Of a DNA stretch of 25,942 bases, positions 7,951-15,359 are shown in pieces. The position numbers and the translations under genes were made by a program. Within the stretch, counting starts at the first letter, position 1, and each line of letters opens with the position of its first letter. This DNA is from a virus. The DNA is taken from IMG/VR virus record IMGVR_UViG_3300022202_000005, positions 1 to 25,942 of that record. One strand, written 5' to 3'. Below the pieces are notes generated by a model. It made no database searches. It was not told where the DNA came from and worked only from the letters and a program-made list of their open reading frames with translations.

Positions 7951-8160
7951 TTAATCCCTACCTATAGATCTTTTAAGGAAATCTCTAGATTCTCCGAGAG
8001 TATATACTAGAAATTCACCAGTATCTTTATTTTCTATCCACACAAAGGGGCAAGACTGCGGACTTTCGTCTTTTAAAATGTTACGATATTCTTCACACAG
8101 CTTGAGAATCTGTGTAGCTAACGCAATCTGTTGTTCTGTCATCGTATCCAATTCCCACAT
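7951..8160 (-). CDS. Small hypothetical protein (69 aa)
   Basis: The sequence starts with a helical region (TEQQIALATQILKLCEEYRNIL) and ends with short strands (FVWIENKDTGEFLVYTLGES). No known motif is present. Two starts are possible: the ATG at 8160, which abuts the upstream stop at 8162, or the ATG seven codons in (8142), preceded by GGGAATTGGA. The tight packing between the 163-aa gene and the helicase supports it being a real gene in the operon. Confidence 0.65.
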   Translation of the reverse strand: MWELDTMTEQQIALATQILKLCEEYRNILKDESPQSCPFVWIENKDTGEFLVYTLGESRDFLKRSIGRD

Positions 8161-8161
8161 T

Positions 8162-8653
8162 TTAGTCTCTATCTACTAGGTTGTAAGGGATGCATGAACA
8201 TTGCTTATTAGCAACAGAAGGACATATGCCTACACTATCTTGGCAAGATTTATAGGGCATAGCAAGATGTGCAGGCTCATGTGGATTAGAATGAGCACAT
8301 ATACTTACACATTCTCTAGTAGCAGCGCGGCTACATACTACTTTGGTATCTTCTGATCCATCACCGCCCTTCTGTGTATTTTGTTCCTGCTGAGGTTCGC
8401 CTGCCTCAAGAACACTCACGAGGATTTTGCCGGTTTTAATACAGCCTCTGTGATTATACATGAACTCTATGGTAGGTCTTCCACCCCGTGCCTCATATAC
8501 TTCTACTACAGTTGCATCAATTCCTAGAACATTTATTATAGATCCTTCAGAGTATTTCTTTAGGAGGGCTTCGTATGTTTTTCTTTTTTCCTCGGCAACT
8601 TTTTTGTGCCTTTCACGCACTTTGTCTACGATTTTCTGACGTGCTTTGTCCAT
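8162..8653 (-). CDS. Two-part phage protein with Cys/His-rich C-terminus (163 aa)
   Basis: Residues 1-85 begin with a very basic helix (KIVDKVRERHKKVAEEKRK) followed by a small beta-rich segment (IINVLGIDATVVEVYE, PTIEFMYNHRGCIKTGKILVSVL). After a Gln/Gly-rich linker, residues about 105-158 hold seven or more Cys plus two His, including CVSICAHSNPHEP and CPSVANKQCSC, a pattern seen in small phage zinc proteins. The two halves look like separate domains joined by a linker. The start is supported by GTAGGAGAAT upstream. Function unknown; nucleic-acid binding is inferred. Confidence 0.75.
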   Translation of the reverse strand: MDKARQKIVDKVRERHKKVAEEKRKTYEALLKKYSEGSIINVLGIDATVVEVYEARGGRPTIEFMYNHRGCIKTGKILVSVLEAGEPQQEQNTQKGGDGSEDTKVVCSRAATRECVSICAHSNPHEPAHLAMPYKSCQDSVGICPSVANKQCSCIPYNLVDRD

Positions 8654-8684
8654 TTTAATTCTCCTACATTTGTGGTTACTGACT

Positions 8685-8697
8685 TACCAATATGGTA
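8685..8697. promoter_or_regulatory. Dyad TACCAATATGGTA, possible operator
   Basis: A 13-bp dyad with arms TACCA/TGGTA lies between the 148-aa and 163-aa genes. Its core, TTACCAATATG, is shared with the dyad at 5971-5990. On the minus strand it lies directly beside TTGACC, a possible -35 box, but no good -10 was found. It may be a second site for the same regulator. Confidence 0.35.
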
Positions 8698-8705
8698 GGT
8701 CAAAT

Positions 8706-9152
8706 TTAGTTGTCCTTCCTAATCCTACGAATCTTTGCCGGAAGATGTCCGCTTTTAGAAAAGCCGTACCTCCGAGGAACCAGTTGTTCTGGTCGATGTC
8801 CTTTAAGGTCGTAGACCTTATTCCTATACAAAGACTCAAGAGATACTATTACGACTTTAAAAGGCCATGCTCGTTTGTGGGCATCTAGAGATCTAGGCAA
8901 AGATAAACGATCCCAAGCTTTAGCAGATATAGTTCCAGGTTCGTCGTAGAATACATCAGACGCATTATTGTGCGTATGTGGTACGTTTCTTGCTTCGTCG
9001 ACAACTATTGTGATATTACCATTATTCCTGATAGCAATTACCTCGACAATAGCACCAGCCATTATTAAAGTATCCCCTACGCGCCATGCAGTGCCTCCGC
9101 CTACAATTGGTGATAGCATGCTGCCTCCGGTTGGACAACCCTCGGCAATCAT
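8706..9152 (-). CDS. Hypothetical protein (148 aa)
   Basis: The N-terminal half looks like a small beta barrel (GDTLIMAGAIVEVIAIRNNGNITIVVDE), comparable in feel to SH3- or OB-like folds. The C-terminal 40 residues are strongly basic (YRNKVYDLKGHRPEQLVPRR, KIRRIRK), suggesting contact with nucleic acid. No family was recognised. The start overlaps the stop of the 63-aa gene (ATGA) and is preceded by GAGGTGGGAA. The Gly-rich first 25 residues contain no signal peptide. Confidence 0.65.
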   Translation of the reverse strand: MIAEGCPTGGSMLSPIVGGGTAWRVGDTLIMAGAIVEVIAIRNNGNITIVVDEARNVPHTHNNASDVFYDEPGTISAKAWDRLSLPRSLDAHKRAWPFKVVIVSLESLYRNKVYDLKGHRPEQLVPRRYGFSKSGHLPAKIRRIRKDN

Positions 9153-9340
9153 TTCCCACCTCTATGCCCTAATTTGCGGAGACAATGCGGACATGTCGTT
9201 GAGTGTTTGAAAGCGACGAGTTTGTTTCTCGCAAGCTGTTTGGCAGAATCTTTACCACATGCAGTAACTGCACAGATAGCATTCGCACATCTACGATTAC
9301 CGGGATAGACTTTTACGAGATGAGTTCTTTTACTTAACAT
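9149..9340 (-). CDS. Small basic zinc-finger-like protein (63 aa)
   Basis: Cys residues occur as C-x4-C-x4-C near residues 18-28 and again as CPHC (about 50-53), with many Lys/Arg between. This suggests one metal-binding knuckle and a basic surface. The start is supported by AGGAG 7 bp upstream. The stop overlaps the ATG of the 148-aa gene. Function unknown. Confidence 0.65.
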   Translation of the reverse strand: MLSKRTHLVKVYPGNRRCANAICAVTACGKDSAKQLARNKLVAFKHSTTCPHCLRKLGHRGGK

Positions 9341-9354
9341 GGTTTAGCTCCTAT

Positions 9355-9564
9355 TTAATATTTTTTAGGTTCGTACTTTTTGCCGCAATGAATACAAGGT
9401 GTACCGGGTGGGGTCAGCCACCCACTGAAAAGATTATCCGGAAGACTTCCGCCGGGCGGATAGTCCAGTTCGTAGACATGTGCACCGGCAAAACAAAGAA
9501 ACTTGGTGAAGCACTTCTTCAGAGCTTTCTTTATAACGATGTATATTTTATTTACGGTTTTCAT
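9355..9564 (-). CDS. Small protein with CIHCG motif (69 aa)
   Basis: The first 27 residues are basic and hydrophobic (KTVNKIYIVIKKALKKCFTKFLCFAG), which could be a membrane-associated or amphipathic helix. The C-terminus contains CIHCGKKYEPKKY, a half zinc knuckle. The gene overlaps the last 17 bp of the methyltransferase gene and has AAAGGTG upstream of its ATG. No function can be assigned. Confidence 0.6.
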   Translation of the reverse strand: MKTVNKIYIVIKKALKKCFTKFLCFAGAHVYELDYPPGGSLPDNLFSGWLTPPGTPCIHCGKKYEPKKY

Positions 9565-10627
9565 TTGACACCTTTACATTGTCTATTGTTTTAATCCTTT
9601 TACCTAACCACTTCATGACAGGTACTGCCATGGAGTTACCGACTGCTTTGTACCTATGTCCGTTCGGGCAATTCTCTTTAAGTTTTCCTCTCCAAGGGAT
9701 CTGTGTATAGTTATCAGGAAATCCTTGAAGCCTTTCACATTCTATCGGTGTTAGCTTCCTAACAAAGGGATCAAAAACTACATTTTCTTGTCCATTATTT
9801 CTCCCTAATGCAAAAGCATTATCTCCAACACAAAGGTCCTGAGTACCGTGGCAGACGAGTGTTGTTGTGCAATCACTATTAATACCTTTACTCATCTGAG
9901 CAGTAAGGCATCCACTTATTACAGTGGTACTACAAGCACTATCAACGGCTTCTGCACTCCTCGTAGTTAAAGGAGACGCTATTAGATGTCCTGCTTGTCC
10001 TTGGTTGTCGTCTGCGCCACAAGTTCCAACGCCTGTTGCAGTGAGGGAGGCAACGTTCGTCCTCGTTTTCTTGCCCTTCTTAGTATTCCGCGACAAGCTG
10101 TGGCGCTCAACCAAAACTGCTGCAGGTGGTCTCCAGTCTCCAAGATATCCAACAACGAAGACTCTACGTCGTCGCTGGGGTACTCCAAAGTACTGAGCGT
10201 TAAGAACTCTGAATGCATACCCATACCCGAGTTTTCCCATCTTCCCGAGGAAGGTACCAAAATCTCGTCCTCTATTTGATGACAATATTCCATGGACATT
10301 TTCCCAGAGAATCCAGCGAGGACGAAACCTCTCTGCAATTCTGAGATAGACCAAGGCCAAATTGCCACGCGAGTCATCCAATCCTTTTCTCTGTCCTGCA
10401 ACTGAGAAAGATTGGCAGGGTGTTCCTCCGACGAGGATATCGATTTTGTCAATGGCCCACTCCTTGTATTCTAACATATCTCCGAGATTTGAAACAGTCG
10501 GATAATGGTACTCGAGTACAGCGGCCGGAAATTTGTCAATTTCTGAAAACGCTGCCGGCTTCCATCCGAAAGAATGCCATGCTACTGTTGCTGCCTCAAT
10601 ACCTGAGCATACTGATAAGTATTTCAT
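9548..10627 (-). CDS. dcm: DNA (cytosine-5) methyltransferase, orphan
   Basis: This 359-aa enzyme transfers a methyl group from S-adenosylmethionine to cytosine C5 in DNA. Conserved motifs appear in order: SVCSGIEAA (motif I, 5-13), GGTPCQSFS with the catalytic Cys71 (motif IV), WENV (motif VI, 108-111), VPQRRRRVFVVG (motif VIII, 149-160) and near the C-terminus LTPIECERLQGFPD and AVGNSMAVPV (motifs IX-X). The region between VIII and IX, the target-recognition domain, is Thr/Cys/Ala-rich. No restriction endonuclease gene is adjacent, so it is probably an orphan methyltransferase protecting phage DNA from host restriction. The target sequence cannot be read from the protein. No strong SD precedes the ATG. 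Confidence 0.93.
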   Translation of the reverse strand: MKYLSVCSGIEAATVAWHSFGWKPAAFSEIDKFPAAVLEYHYPTVSNLGDMLEYKEWAIDKIDILVGGTPCQSFSVAGQRKGLDDSRGNLALVYLRIAERFRPRWILWENVHGILSSNRGRDFGTFLGKMGKLGYGYAFRVLNAQYFGVPQRRRRVFVVGYLGDWRPPAAVLVERHSLSRNTKKGKKTRTNVASLTATGVGTCGADDNQGQAGHLIASPLTTRSAEAVDSACSTTVISGCLTAQMSKGINSDCTTTLVCHGTQDLCVGDNAFALGRNNGQENVVFDPFVRKLTPIECERLQGFPDNYTQIPWRGKLKENCPNGHRYKAVGNSMAVPVMKWLGKRIKTIDNVKVSNENRK

Positions 10628-10634
10628 TGTGGTC

Positions 10635-11003
10635 TTAAGGGTTCAGCCATATACTTGGCCCTCTTTTAGCCCTCGCACCGCAGTAACCACATTTTATAAA
10701 GCATCCATCGGTATCCTGAGGAGTACTGTATGTTCTGCCATGTGTACAATTACCTAAATATTCTTCAGGAGATTGTTTCTCTTCACTTTTCTTATGACGA
10801 TCATCTGCTTTATTGACAGCATCAATTACACAGTACTTACAAAAATCTCCCTTATTGTAGGTATCGTTTAATTTTGTAATTACCTCTACACCTAGTGTCT
10901 GGCTCCCTCTGGAGAGCCTGGCGTTGATTCTATTGAAAGGGTGTGTGCAAGAGTTAGTCTTGTCTATCTCAACACCACAAATATCACAAAATGCTTTCTT
11001 CAT
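10635..11003 (-). CDS. Double zinc-finger phage protein (122 aa)
   Basis: Two Cys clusters are present. The first is CDICG near the N-terminus paired with CKYC at about 55-58. The second is C-x-H followed by CGYCGARAKRG near the C-terminus. This is a two-module zinc protein, probably binding nucleic acid or protein. The start is backed by AGGTGAAGGT directly upstream. It lies between the VRR-NUC nuclease and the methyltransferase, 7 bp from the latter's start. The specific role is unknown. Confidence 0.75.
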   Translation of the reverse strand: MKKAFCDICGVEIDKTNSCTHPFNRINARLSRGSQTLGVEVITKLNDTYNKGDFCKYCVIDAVNKADDRHKKSEEKQSPEEYLGNCTHGRTYSTPQDTDGCFIKCGYCGARAKRGPSIWLNP

Positions 11004-11011
11004 ACCTTCAC

Positions 11012-11371
11012 CTATATATTAGTGTCTATAAATTGAAAACTTATCATGCGTATCCAGTCTTCAAAAACCTCGAGGCTCTTCAGACTATCGACCACGAATA
11101 CCTTCCCACCCGATTTTTCAATAGCATCAAGCTGTAGCTGCTGAAACCCGGTAGGCTTCTTACCTAGAGCCTTTGCTTCGACGGCCCAAAATTGTCCACA
11201 GTAATGCCCCAAGAAATCAGGGATACCTTTTACTGAAAAATGTTGGACCGGCATGTAGTACCATCCTAACGCATCAGGAGGAAAAGCCCCTGCTTTTTTA
11301 GCAGGGTAGATTTTATACCGGTCCAATACTTTTTTGATTGCCTCTTTTACGATACCCTCTGGAGTGCTCAT
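11012..11371 (-). CDS. VRR-NUC family nuclease (119 aa)
   Basis: This is a minimal stand-alone VRR-NUC domain of the PD-(D/E)XK nuclease superfamily. The key segment is GIPDFLGHYCGQFWAVEAK, giving the catalytic Asp of PD and the E-x-K triad member, followed by TGFQQLQLDAIEKSGGKVFVVDS, where Q-x2-Q is typical. Phage VRR-NUC proteins can act as structure-specific endonucleases on branched DNA, for example resolving junctions before packaging. Its length is usual for the phage form. It is translationally coupled to the DHH gene (ATGA at 11368-11371). Confidence 0.9.
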   Translation of the reverse strand: MSTPEGIVKEAIKKVLDRYKIYPAKKAGAFPPDALGWYYMPVQHFSVKGIPDFLGHYCGQFWAVEAKALGKKPTGFQQLQLDAIEKSGGKVFVVDSLKSLEVFEDWIRMISFQFIDTNI

Positions 11372-12393
11372 TTGGATTCCTTTTTAAAAGCTTTTATAAA
11401 CTCATCAGGAGTTCTTTGCGGCCAACCGATATCGGTAACAAACCCTGCGGCATTTTTATGTCCTCCTCCTCCAAATGCTTTGGCTATCTCAGATACATCG
11501 AAATCGCCTACTGATCTCAAAGACCATGTTCGTACATCCTTACGATCGCAGTATGAGATACTGAATGGGTTATTTGGGTAGTGTTTACATAGAACATTTC
11601 CGATCTCAGATATATTGGCAGATGCATTGACACAAGGAATTTCATACTCGGTTTCACCGACAGTAAGAAACATAATCCTTACATTCTTAAGAGCGTACTC
11701 TACTTGAGCATCTCTAAATGCTTTGATGGCTGACCCTGCAGCCTTGGCACATTCTACGAAATCATATTGTGTGGCGTACAAGTGCCATATTTCGAAGTCC
11801 CATGGTAATGTGGATATGAAAAGATTAATCTCCTTAGAAAAAGGTAGTTCGAACTTCCACAGATCGTAGTCCTGAACATATCTCAAAATATCGGGCATCA
11901 CATCATGCATTGTCCAATCCCAGGCCAGGGCACATCCTGATTTATTCTGATCAAAATTTACAAAAGGCAGCCCTGTCAGAGCTTTTTCGGCTGTTTTGTG
12001 GTGATCTAGTATTACCAGCTGAGCATATTTTTTATGGAGATCTTCGCAGATCTCTCGGCTGTATGAAAAATCTACAATAAACAGCCGATCTGTATCTTCC
12101 GGAATTTCAGGTACAGGCTGCCCGTACTGTACCGGAATATATGTGGCATTGTCTTTGAAACGAGTCCACAAAGCATAAGCTGCGCCGAAACCACCATTGT
12201 CTGCATGGTATAAAACTGTAACATTTTTAGGCATTTTTAGTTTCCTCTTTAGAATTTTATTTTCCTTCTCAAGTTCCCTCGCCAACTCCCAAGGATCACA
12301 AGGAGGATAGTCTTTCGGTACTACAACCATCGATCCCCAGCCCAGAGCTATATTTCGTTTTAGATATACATCGGTTCTTGGGGTATCGCTCAT
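11368..12393 (-). CDS. DHH-family phosphoesterase with N-terminal SDTPRTD segment (341 aa)
   Basis: DHH/DHHA1 proteins hydrolyse phosphodiester bonds (RecJ-like exonuclease, nanoRNase, or cyclic-dinucleotide and oligonucleotide phosphodiesterase). Seen here: YHADNGGFGAA (about 62-72), IVDFS (106-110), the DHH signature LDHHKTAE (129-136) and a C-terminal GGGGHKNAAGF (308-318) typical of DHHA1. The first motif usually reads DxDG, and here the second Asp is Gly, so metal binding may be altered. Residues 1-53 (MSDTPRTDVY to LARELEKENKIL) resemble a separate small phage protein family and may be a fusion. An internal ATG at 12234 with AAAGAGG upstream could produce the DHH part alone. The start at 12393 was chosen for its ATGA overlap with the ASCH gene. 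Confidence 0.88.
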   Translation of the reverse strand: MSDTPRTDVYLKRNIALGWGSMVVVPKDYPPCDPWELARELEKENKILKRKLKMPKNVTVLYHADNGGFGAAYALWTRFKDNATYIPVQYGQPVPEIPEDTDRLFIVDFSYSREICEDLHKKYAQLVILDHHKTAEKALTGLPFVNFDQNKSGCALAWDWTMHDVMPDILRYVQDYDLWKFELPFSKEINLFISTLPWDFEIWHLYATQYDFVECAKAAGSAIKAFRDAQVEYALKNVRIMFLTVGETEYEIPCVNASANISEIGNVLCKHYPNNPFSISYCDRKDVRTWSLRSVGDFDVSEIAKAFGGGGHKNAAGFVTDIGWPQRTPDEFIKAFKKESK

Positions 12394-12848
12394 ATCTTCA
12401 CCCAAATAACAGCACCTTGAGGGTGCTTGTAAGGTATAGGTTCTTTGAAATATGTTGTATTCTTTAGAACCCAGGGAAAACGCCACTTTCTAAACTCAGG
12501 TTTTCGGAAATGTTTAATCCGATGTAGGTCTTGGTGCATCAGCATAGATCCTGCTGATTGTTCATAAAGAGAATCTACAAGATCTGCAGTACCGACAATT
12601 AGACCGGTCCCTTTTCTTATGAGACCTATTCGACCTCTAATTTTAGTCCGAGTAGTTCGCATCTCCCAGGATTTCATACCGTAAATAATCATACTAAGCC
12701 ATGGCTCGTCAACGATCAGGGCTCTTTCTATGTACGCTCCTCTGTAGTGCAACATTTCTCTTGTCCAGATCTTGTGACGTGCGGCTTCGTTGTCTTTTAA
12801 ATTTTCCAGACAAGTGGCCATTGTTCTTTGTATATCTTCGTCACGCAT
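12390..12848 (-). CDS. ASCH-domain protein (152 aa)
   Basis: Residues about 42-152 match an ASCH (ASC-1 homology) domain, a PUA-like beta barrel thought to bind RNA: ALIVDEPWLSMIIYG, the signature GMKSWEMR (57-64, G-x-K-x-x-E-x-R), RGRIGLI, and a closing GAVIWVKI. The first 40 residues are helical and precede the domain. ASCH proteins in phages have no fixed role; RNA binding or nucleotide-modification hydrolysis has been proposed for the family. The start at 12848 was preferred over 12917 because GGGAGG lies upstream and it gives a short 8-bp overlap with the preceding gene. Confidence 0.85.
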   Translation of the reverse strand: MRDEDIQRTMATCLENLKDNEAARHKIWTREMLHYRGAYIERALIVDEPWLSMIIYGMKSWEMRTTRTKIRGRIGLIRKGTGLIVGTADLVDSLYEQSAGSMLMHQDLHRIKHFRKPEFRKWRFPWVLKNTTYFKEPIPYKHPQGAVIWVKI

Positions 12849-13074
12849 ATTGCACCGCCTCCCACGCAGCAATAGCTTTCTTTTTACTGCTTCCTTCATA
12901 GATCGTTTTAGTTCCATGGATCACTTTAATGTGGCCGTTGAAATTGATGAGTAACTTAAGAGAAGCACCTTTTACATCTTGTCTGGCGTATTGTCTATAC
13001 TCTCGACAGTAGTTGGATAGCTCATTACCATCTATACTTATTTTCTTATGCTGGATAGTTATTCTATTAGACAT
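12841..13074 (-). CDS. Small hypothetical protein (77 aa)
   Basis: The protein is basic with alternating strands (RITIQHKKISIDGNEL, SLKLLINFNGHIKVIHGTKTIYEG) and a final Lys/Ala helix (KKKAIAAWEAVQYA). No family is recognised. The start at 13074 has AGGAAGGGGTGAT directly upstream; the longer frame to 13131 has no SD. It overlaps the ASCH gene by 8 bp. Confidence 0.65.
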   Translation of the reverse strand: MSNRITIQHKKISIDGNELSNYCREYRQYARQDVKGASLKLLINFNGHIKVIHGTKTIYEGSSKKKAIAAWEAVQYA

Positions 13075-13151
13075 ATCACCCCTTCCTTTGCTTGATAAAT
13101 CGTACTTTGGGCCAATTGGGTATATAGACAAGATTGTCAGGTTTTAACTTC

Positions 13152-13220
13152 TTATTTTTTTTGGCACCGATCACATCGCATTACATCTGCTTGATCACAA
13201 CAACATACTAACTTTCCCAT
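13152..13220 (-). CDS. Cys-rich microprotein (22 aa)
   Basis: A short open frame encodes MGKLVCCCDQADVMRCDRCQKK. It has a strong SD (GGAAGG, 6 bp before the ATG) and begins 12 bp after the upstream stop, the same spacing as its neighbours. Five Cys in 22 residues, including CDRC, could bind one zinc. Its size makes it easy to miss; no function is known. Confidence 0.5.
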   Translation of the reverse strand: MGKLVCCCDQADVMRCDRCQKK

Positions 13221-13231
13221 GTCACACCTTC

Positions 13232-13504
13232 CTATTTGTAAAGTAGTCTATAATGTTGTCCGGCTCGTATAACAAACCCATCTATTTCAGTTTTAAAAGG
13301 CTGAAACTCTATTAGTGCTTCTCCATCAAAATAAAATAACTCGACACCTTCATGGTTTATTTTGAATTTCCCTCTATCTACAATATCTTGAAATGTAAAA
13401 CATGTCCCAATTTTGTATATAATACTGTTAAGAATAGTTATCTCTTTAGCTTTCATGGCTTGTTCAGCTAGCTGCTTGGCCGTTTTACATATTAAGCTGG
13501 GCAT
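13232..13504 (-). CDS. Small hypothetical protein (90 aa)
   Basis: The protein starts MPSLICKTAKQLAEQAMKAKE, a helix, then strands (ITILNSIIYKIGTCFTFQDIV, KINHEGVELFYFDG) and ends FVIRAGQHYRLLYK. No motif was recognised. The start at 13504 was chosen because it lies 2 bp after the nuclease stop, with a purine-rich AGAGGG upstream; the frame continues to 13537 but would overlap the nuclease gene. Confidence 0.65.
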   Translation of the reverse strand: MPSLICKTAKQLAEQAMKAKEITILNSIIYKIGTCFTFQDIVDRGKFKINHEGVELFYFDGEALIEFQPFKTEIDGFVIRAGQHYRLLYK

Positions 13505-13505
13505 A

Positions 13506-14204
13506 TCACACAACCCTCTGTCCTCTACGTTTAGCACAGTTATCTACGGCACACCATGGGCATAGTCCTGATGGGGTTGCAGGAAAATCTTCGCGGTCCC
13601 ATGCTCTGGACATCTTCTCAGCGGCAGGTAGGAACTCTTGCCATACACCAGCTATATCATCACGGGTGAGAGGTTTCACCCCAGTTATTACCTTGTCCTT
13701 CAACCAGACGAACTTGCCGTCGAAGTTGGTAAGGTGTGGTCTGATCACTGAAAGAGCAGCCGCTGCCAATCTGAATTGGTCTTCATCTTCTCTGATCTTA
13801 CCGGTCTTCCAGTCGTAGATCATAACACTAGATTTGTTATTATGTATAATTACATCTACCTTTATACGGAACCATGCATTTACTGCAAACCAGGACGTTG
13901 ATCTGAAATCTTTTGTTAACGTAATTTCCAACTCAGCTTCTATTCTTTTACCGGTTCTGATCATAGCAGTAGCATATGGCTCAACAGGTAGCAAGGCTTC
14001 GATATCAGGGTGTGGCTTCCCTTTTAAAAACATTTCACCTGCTGTATGGACCCTATTTCCCCATATATTTGCTTCGTGCTGGATGAATGGGGTCGTGCAA
14101 TAGAACCGGTTGTGGGCATATTTAAGAGGGCAGTTCTTGTAATCCTTGTAATTGGAATAGGACCATGAGAACGGTTTACCTTTTGCATTAAGTGTCTGGG
14201 TCAT
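13506..14204 (-). CDS. Cas4/RecB-like PD-(D/E)XK exonuclease with probable iron-sulfur cluster (232 aa)
   Basis: This is probably a DNA exonuclease used in recombination or DNA-end processing. The RecB-type nuclease core is visible: GNRVH (His53), KVDVI (Asp117), MIYDWKTGK (Asp131, Lys133) and a following Gln143. Four Cys are placed as in Cas4 and AddB nucleases: Cys25 (NCPLKY) near the N-terminus and Cys215, Cys218 and Cys223 (CPWCAVDNC) near the C-terminus, which would hold a 4Fe-4S cluster. Length agrees with phage Cas4-like proteins. No CRISPR array or other cas gene is in the window, so a phage recombination role is favoured over adaptation. Confidence 0.88.
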   Translation of the reverse strand: MTQTLNAKGKPFSWSYSNYKDYKNCPLKYAHNRFYCTTPFIQHEANIWGNRVHTAGEMFLKGKPHPDIEALLPVEPYATAMIRTGKRIEAELEITLTKDFRSTSWFAVNAWFRIKVDVIIHNNKSSVMIYDWKTGKIREDEDQFRLAAAALSVIRPHLTNFDGKFVWLKDKVITGVKPLTRDDIAGVWQEFLPAAEKMSRAWDREDFPATPSGLCPWCAVDNCAKRRGQRVV

Positions 14205-14233
14205 TTCTTATCTCCACAGGAAAACGATAACTT

Positions 14234-14557
14234 TTACGGCAATTTATTTGGTTGTAAACATTCTAATAATTTGCAATGGATTTTGATTATTTTATTATCT
14301 CTCATGTTTAAATTTGCAAGTGTTCTAGGAGTTAATGCGAGATCCTTTAGCTGGTCTATAAGATCTATAATCAGTTCACTATTCCGCTCTCTACATGGTT
14401 TGTGCGTATCGAGAAAACTTTGAATTAACCTAAAACGTCCTATATTATCTTCATTGGTGTGTCTTAAAAATATATCTAAAGTATAAAAATCCAAAGATTG
14501 TACATCTTTACCAGTAGGTATCTCAAGAGACGCTCCGCAAGAGCATTTTACTTCCAT
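14234..14557 (-). CDS. CSCG-motif protein, paralog A (107 aa)
   Basis: The protein begins MEVKCSCGASLEIP and later has FLDTHKPC, giving a C-x-C ... H-x2-C metal-site pattern. The rest is mostly helical (IIDLIDQLKDLALTPRTLANLN). It is clearly related to the gene just upstream (14548-14889): same N-terminal M-x-VKCSCG, same H-x2-C, similar IIDxxxxL helix. Its translation start region is also near-identical to that gene's. Function unknown; the pair probably arose by tandem duplication. Confidence 0.75.
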   Translation of the reverse strand: MEVKCSCGASLEIPTGKDVQSLDFYTLDIFLRHTNEDNIGRFRLIQSFLDTHKPCRERNSELIIDLIDQLKDLALTPRTLANLNMRDNKIIKIHCKLLECLQPNKLP

Positions 14558-14889
14558 GGTTTATTCTCCAAAGGTTGTGTGCCTAGTCTACATTTTAAAT
14601 AGTTATCTACTATGTAGTAGTGTAAATCGATCCCAATTCTAGCAGCTTCATCTGCACTTGTAGTAATAGTATTCGATTTATATAACATATATGTCATATC
14701 TATAATTGTTTCATTATATGTTCTGTTTATACTGGTTTTACTTCTTTTCACTACTGCTACAGGAGCACATTGTAAATGATTTTCTAAAAATTTAAGAATC
14801 TCTGAGTCTTCTGGTGCACGGTTGTAGAAATCAACTATATCTACTTCTCCTAAATCAATAGAATCTCCGCAGCTACATTTTACTTTCAC
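14548..14889 (-). CDS. CSCG-motif protein, paralog B (113 aa)
   Basis: It begins MKVKCSCGDSIDLG and contains FLENHLQC, matching the metal-site pattern of the neighbouring gene, followed by a helix ETIIDMTYMLYKS. It starts with GTG at 14889, preceded by TTTGGAGAATAGACC; the paralog has TTTGGAGAATAAACC before an ATG. The gene overlaps the start of its paralog by 10 bp. No enzyme motif is present. Confidence 0.75.
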   Translation of the reverse strand: MKVKCSCGDSIDLGEVDIVDFYNRAPEDSEILKFLENHLQCAPVAVVKRSKTSINRTYNETIIDMTYMLYKSNTITTSADEAARIGIDLHYYIVDNYLKCRLGTQPLENKPWK

Positions 14890-14914
14890 GGTCTATTCTC
14901 CAAAGATGATCTTT

Positions 14915-15346
14915 TTATAAGCTTGTTACGTCTTTCTTCACAGCTGTGCACACTAGGTTGGTAATATCCTGAACCGTTTCAAGATATTTGATTCTGTCTG
15001 TCGTCAGTGGCACTACTTTTGCAAGGTTTACATCGCACCATTGGGAGTGTCCTTGCTCCCATAGAGACCTGGACATACCGCAACAGTTACATACTTCTAC
15101 GGCTTCTCCTGTTGTAAGCACATTCACATCTGTTAGAACAAACGTGGATGTGTGTTTGCATTTATCAGTGTTTTCTAAAAGTTCGGAAAACTTTTCACCT
15201 ATATCGGTGATCGTTTTAACATCACCATCACAGAATGCTATATGGTCGTGTTCGATGACACCATCGTCGAACCTCTCAGTATCGCATTGTTTCAGAACAT
15301 CGACCAATTCAATAATTAGTTTTATTATTTCTTTATCGTCTGACAT
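14915..15346 (-). CDS. Acidic zinc-binding-like protein (143 aa)
   Basis: The N-terminal half is acidic and helical (DDKEIIKLIIELVDVLKQC). Residues about 82-120 hold CKH, a beta segment, CNCCGMSRSLWEQGHSQWC, a Cys/His cluster suited to zinc. Function unknown. It is the first gene after the promoter at 15435-15462 and its leader hairpin, with a strong TTAAGGAG SD, so it is probably the head of the 15346-to-left transcript. Confidence 0.75.
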   Translation of the reverse strand: MSDDKEIIKLIIELVDVLKQCDTERFDDGVIEHDHIAFCDGDVKTITDIGEKFSELLENTDKCKHTSTFVLTDVNVLTTGEAVEVCNCCGMSRSLWEQGHSQWCDVNLAKVVPLTTDRIKYLETVQDITNLVCTAVKKDVTSL

Positions 15347-15359
15347 TTTATTCTCCTTA

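Noticed and set aside
9982-10452. Open frames on both strands inside the methyltransferase gene
   Set aside because: They overlap conserved methyltransferase motifs in other frames and have no SD or recognisable domain.
13506-14204. Cas4-like nuclease as evidence of a phage CRISPR system
   Set aside because: No repeats, Cas1 or effector genes are present; Cas4-like nucleases are common stand-alone phage genes.
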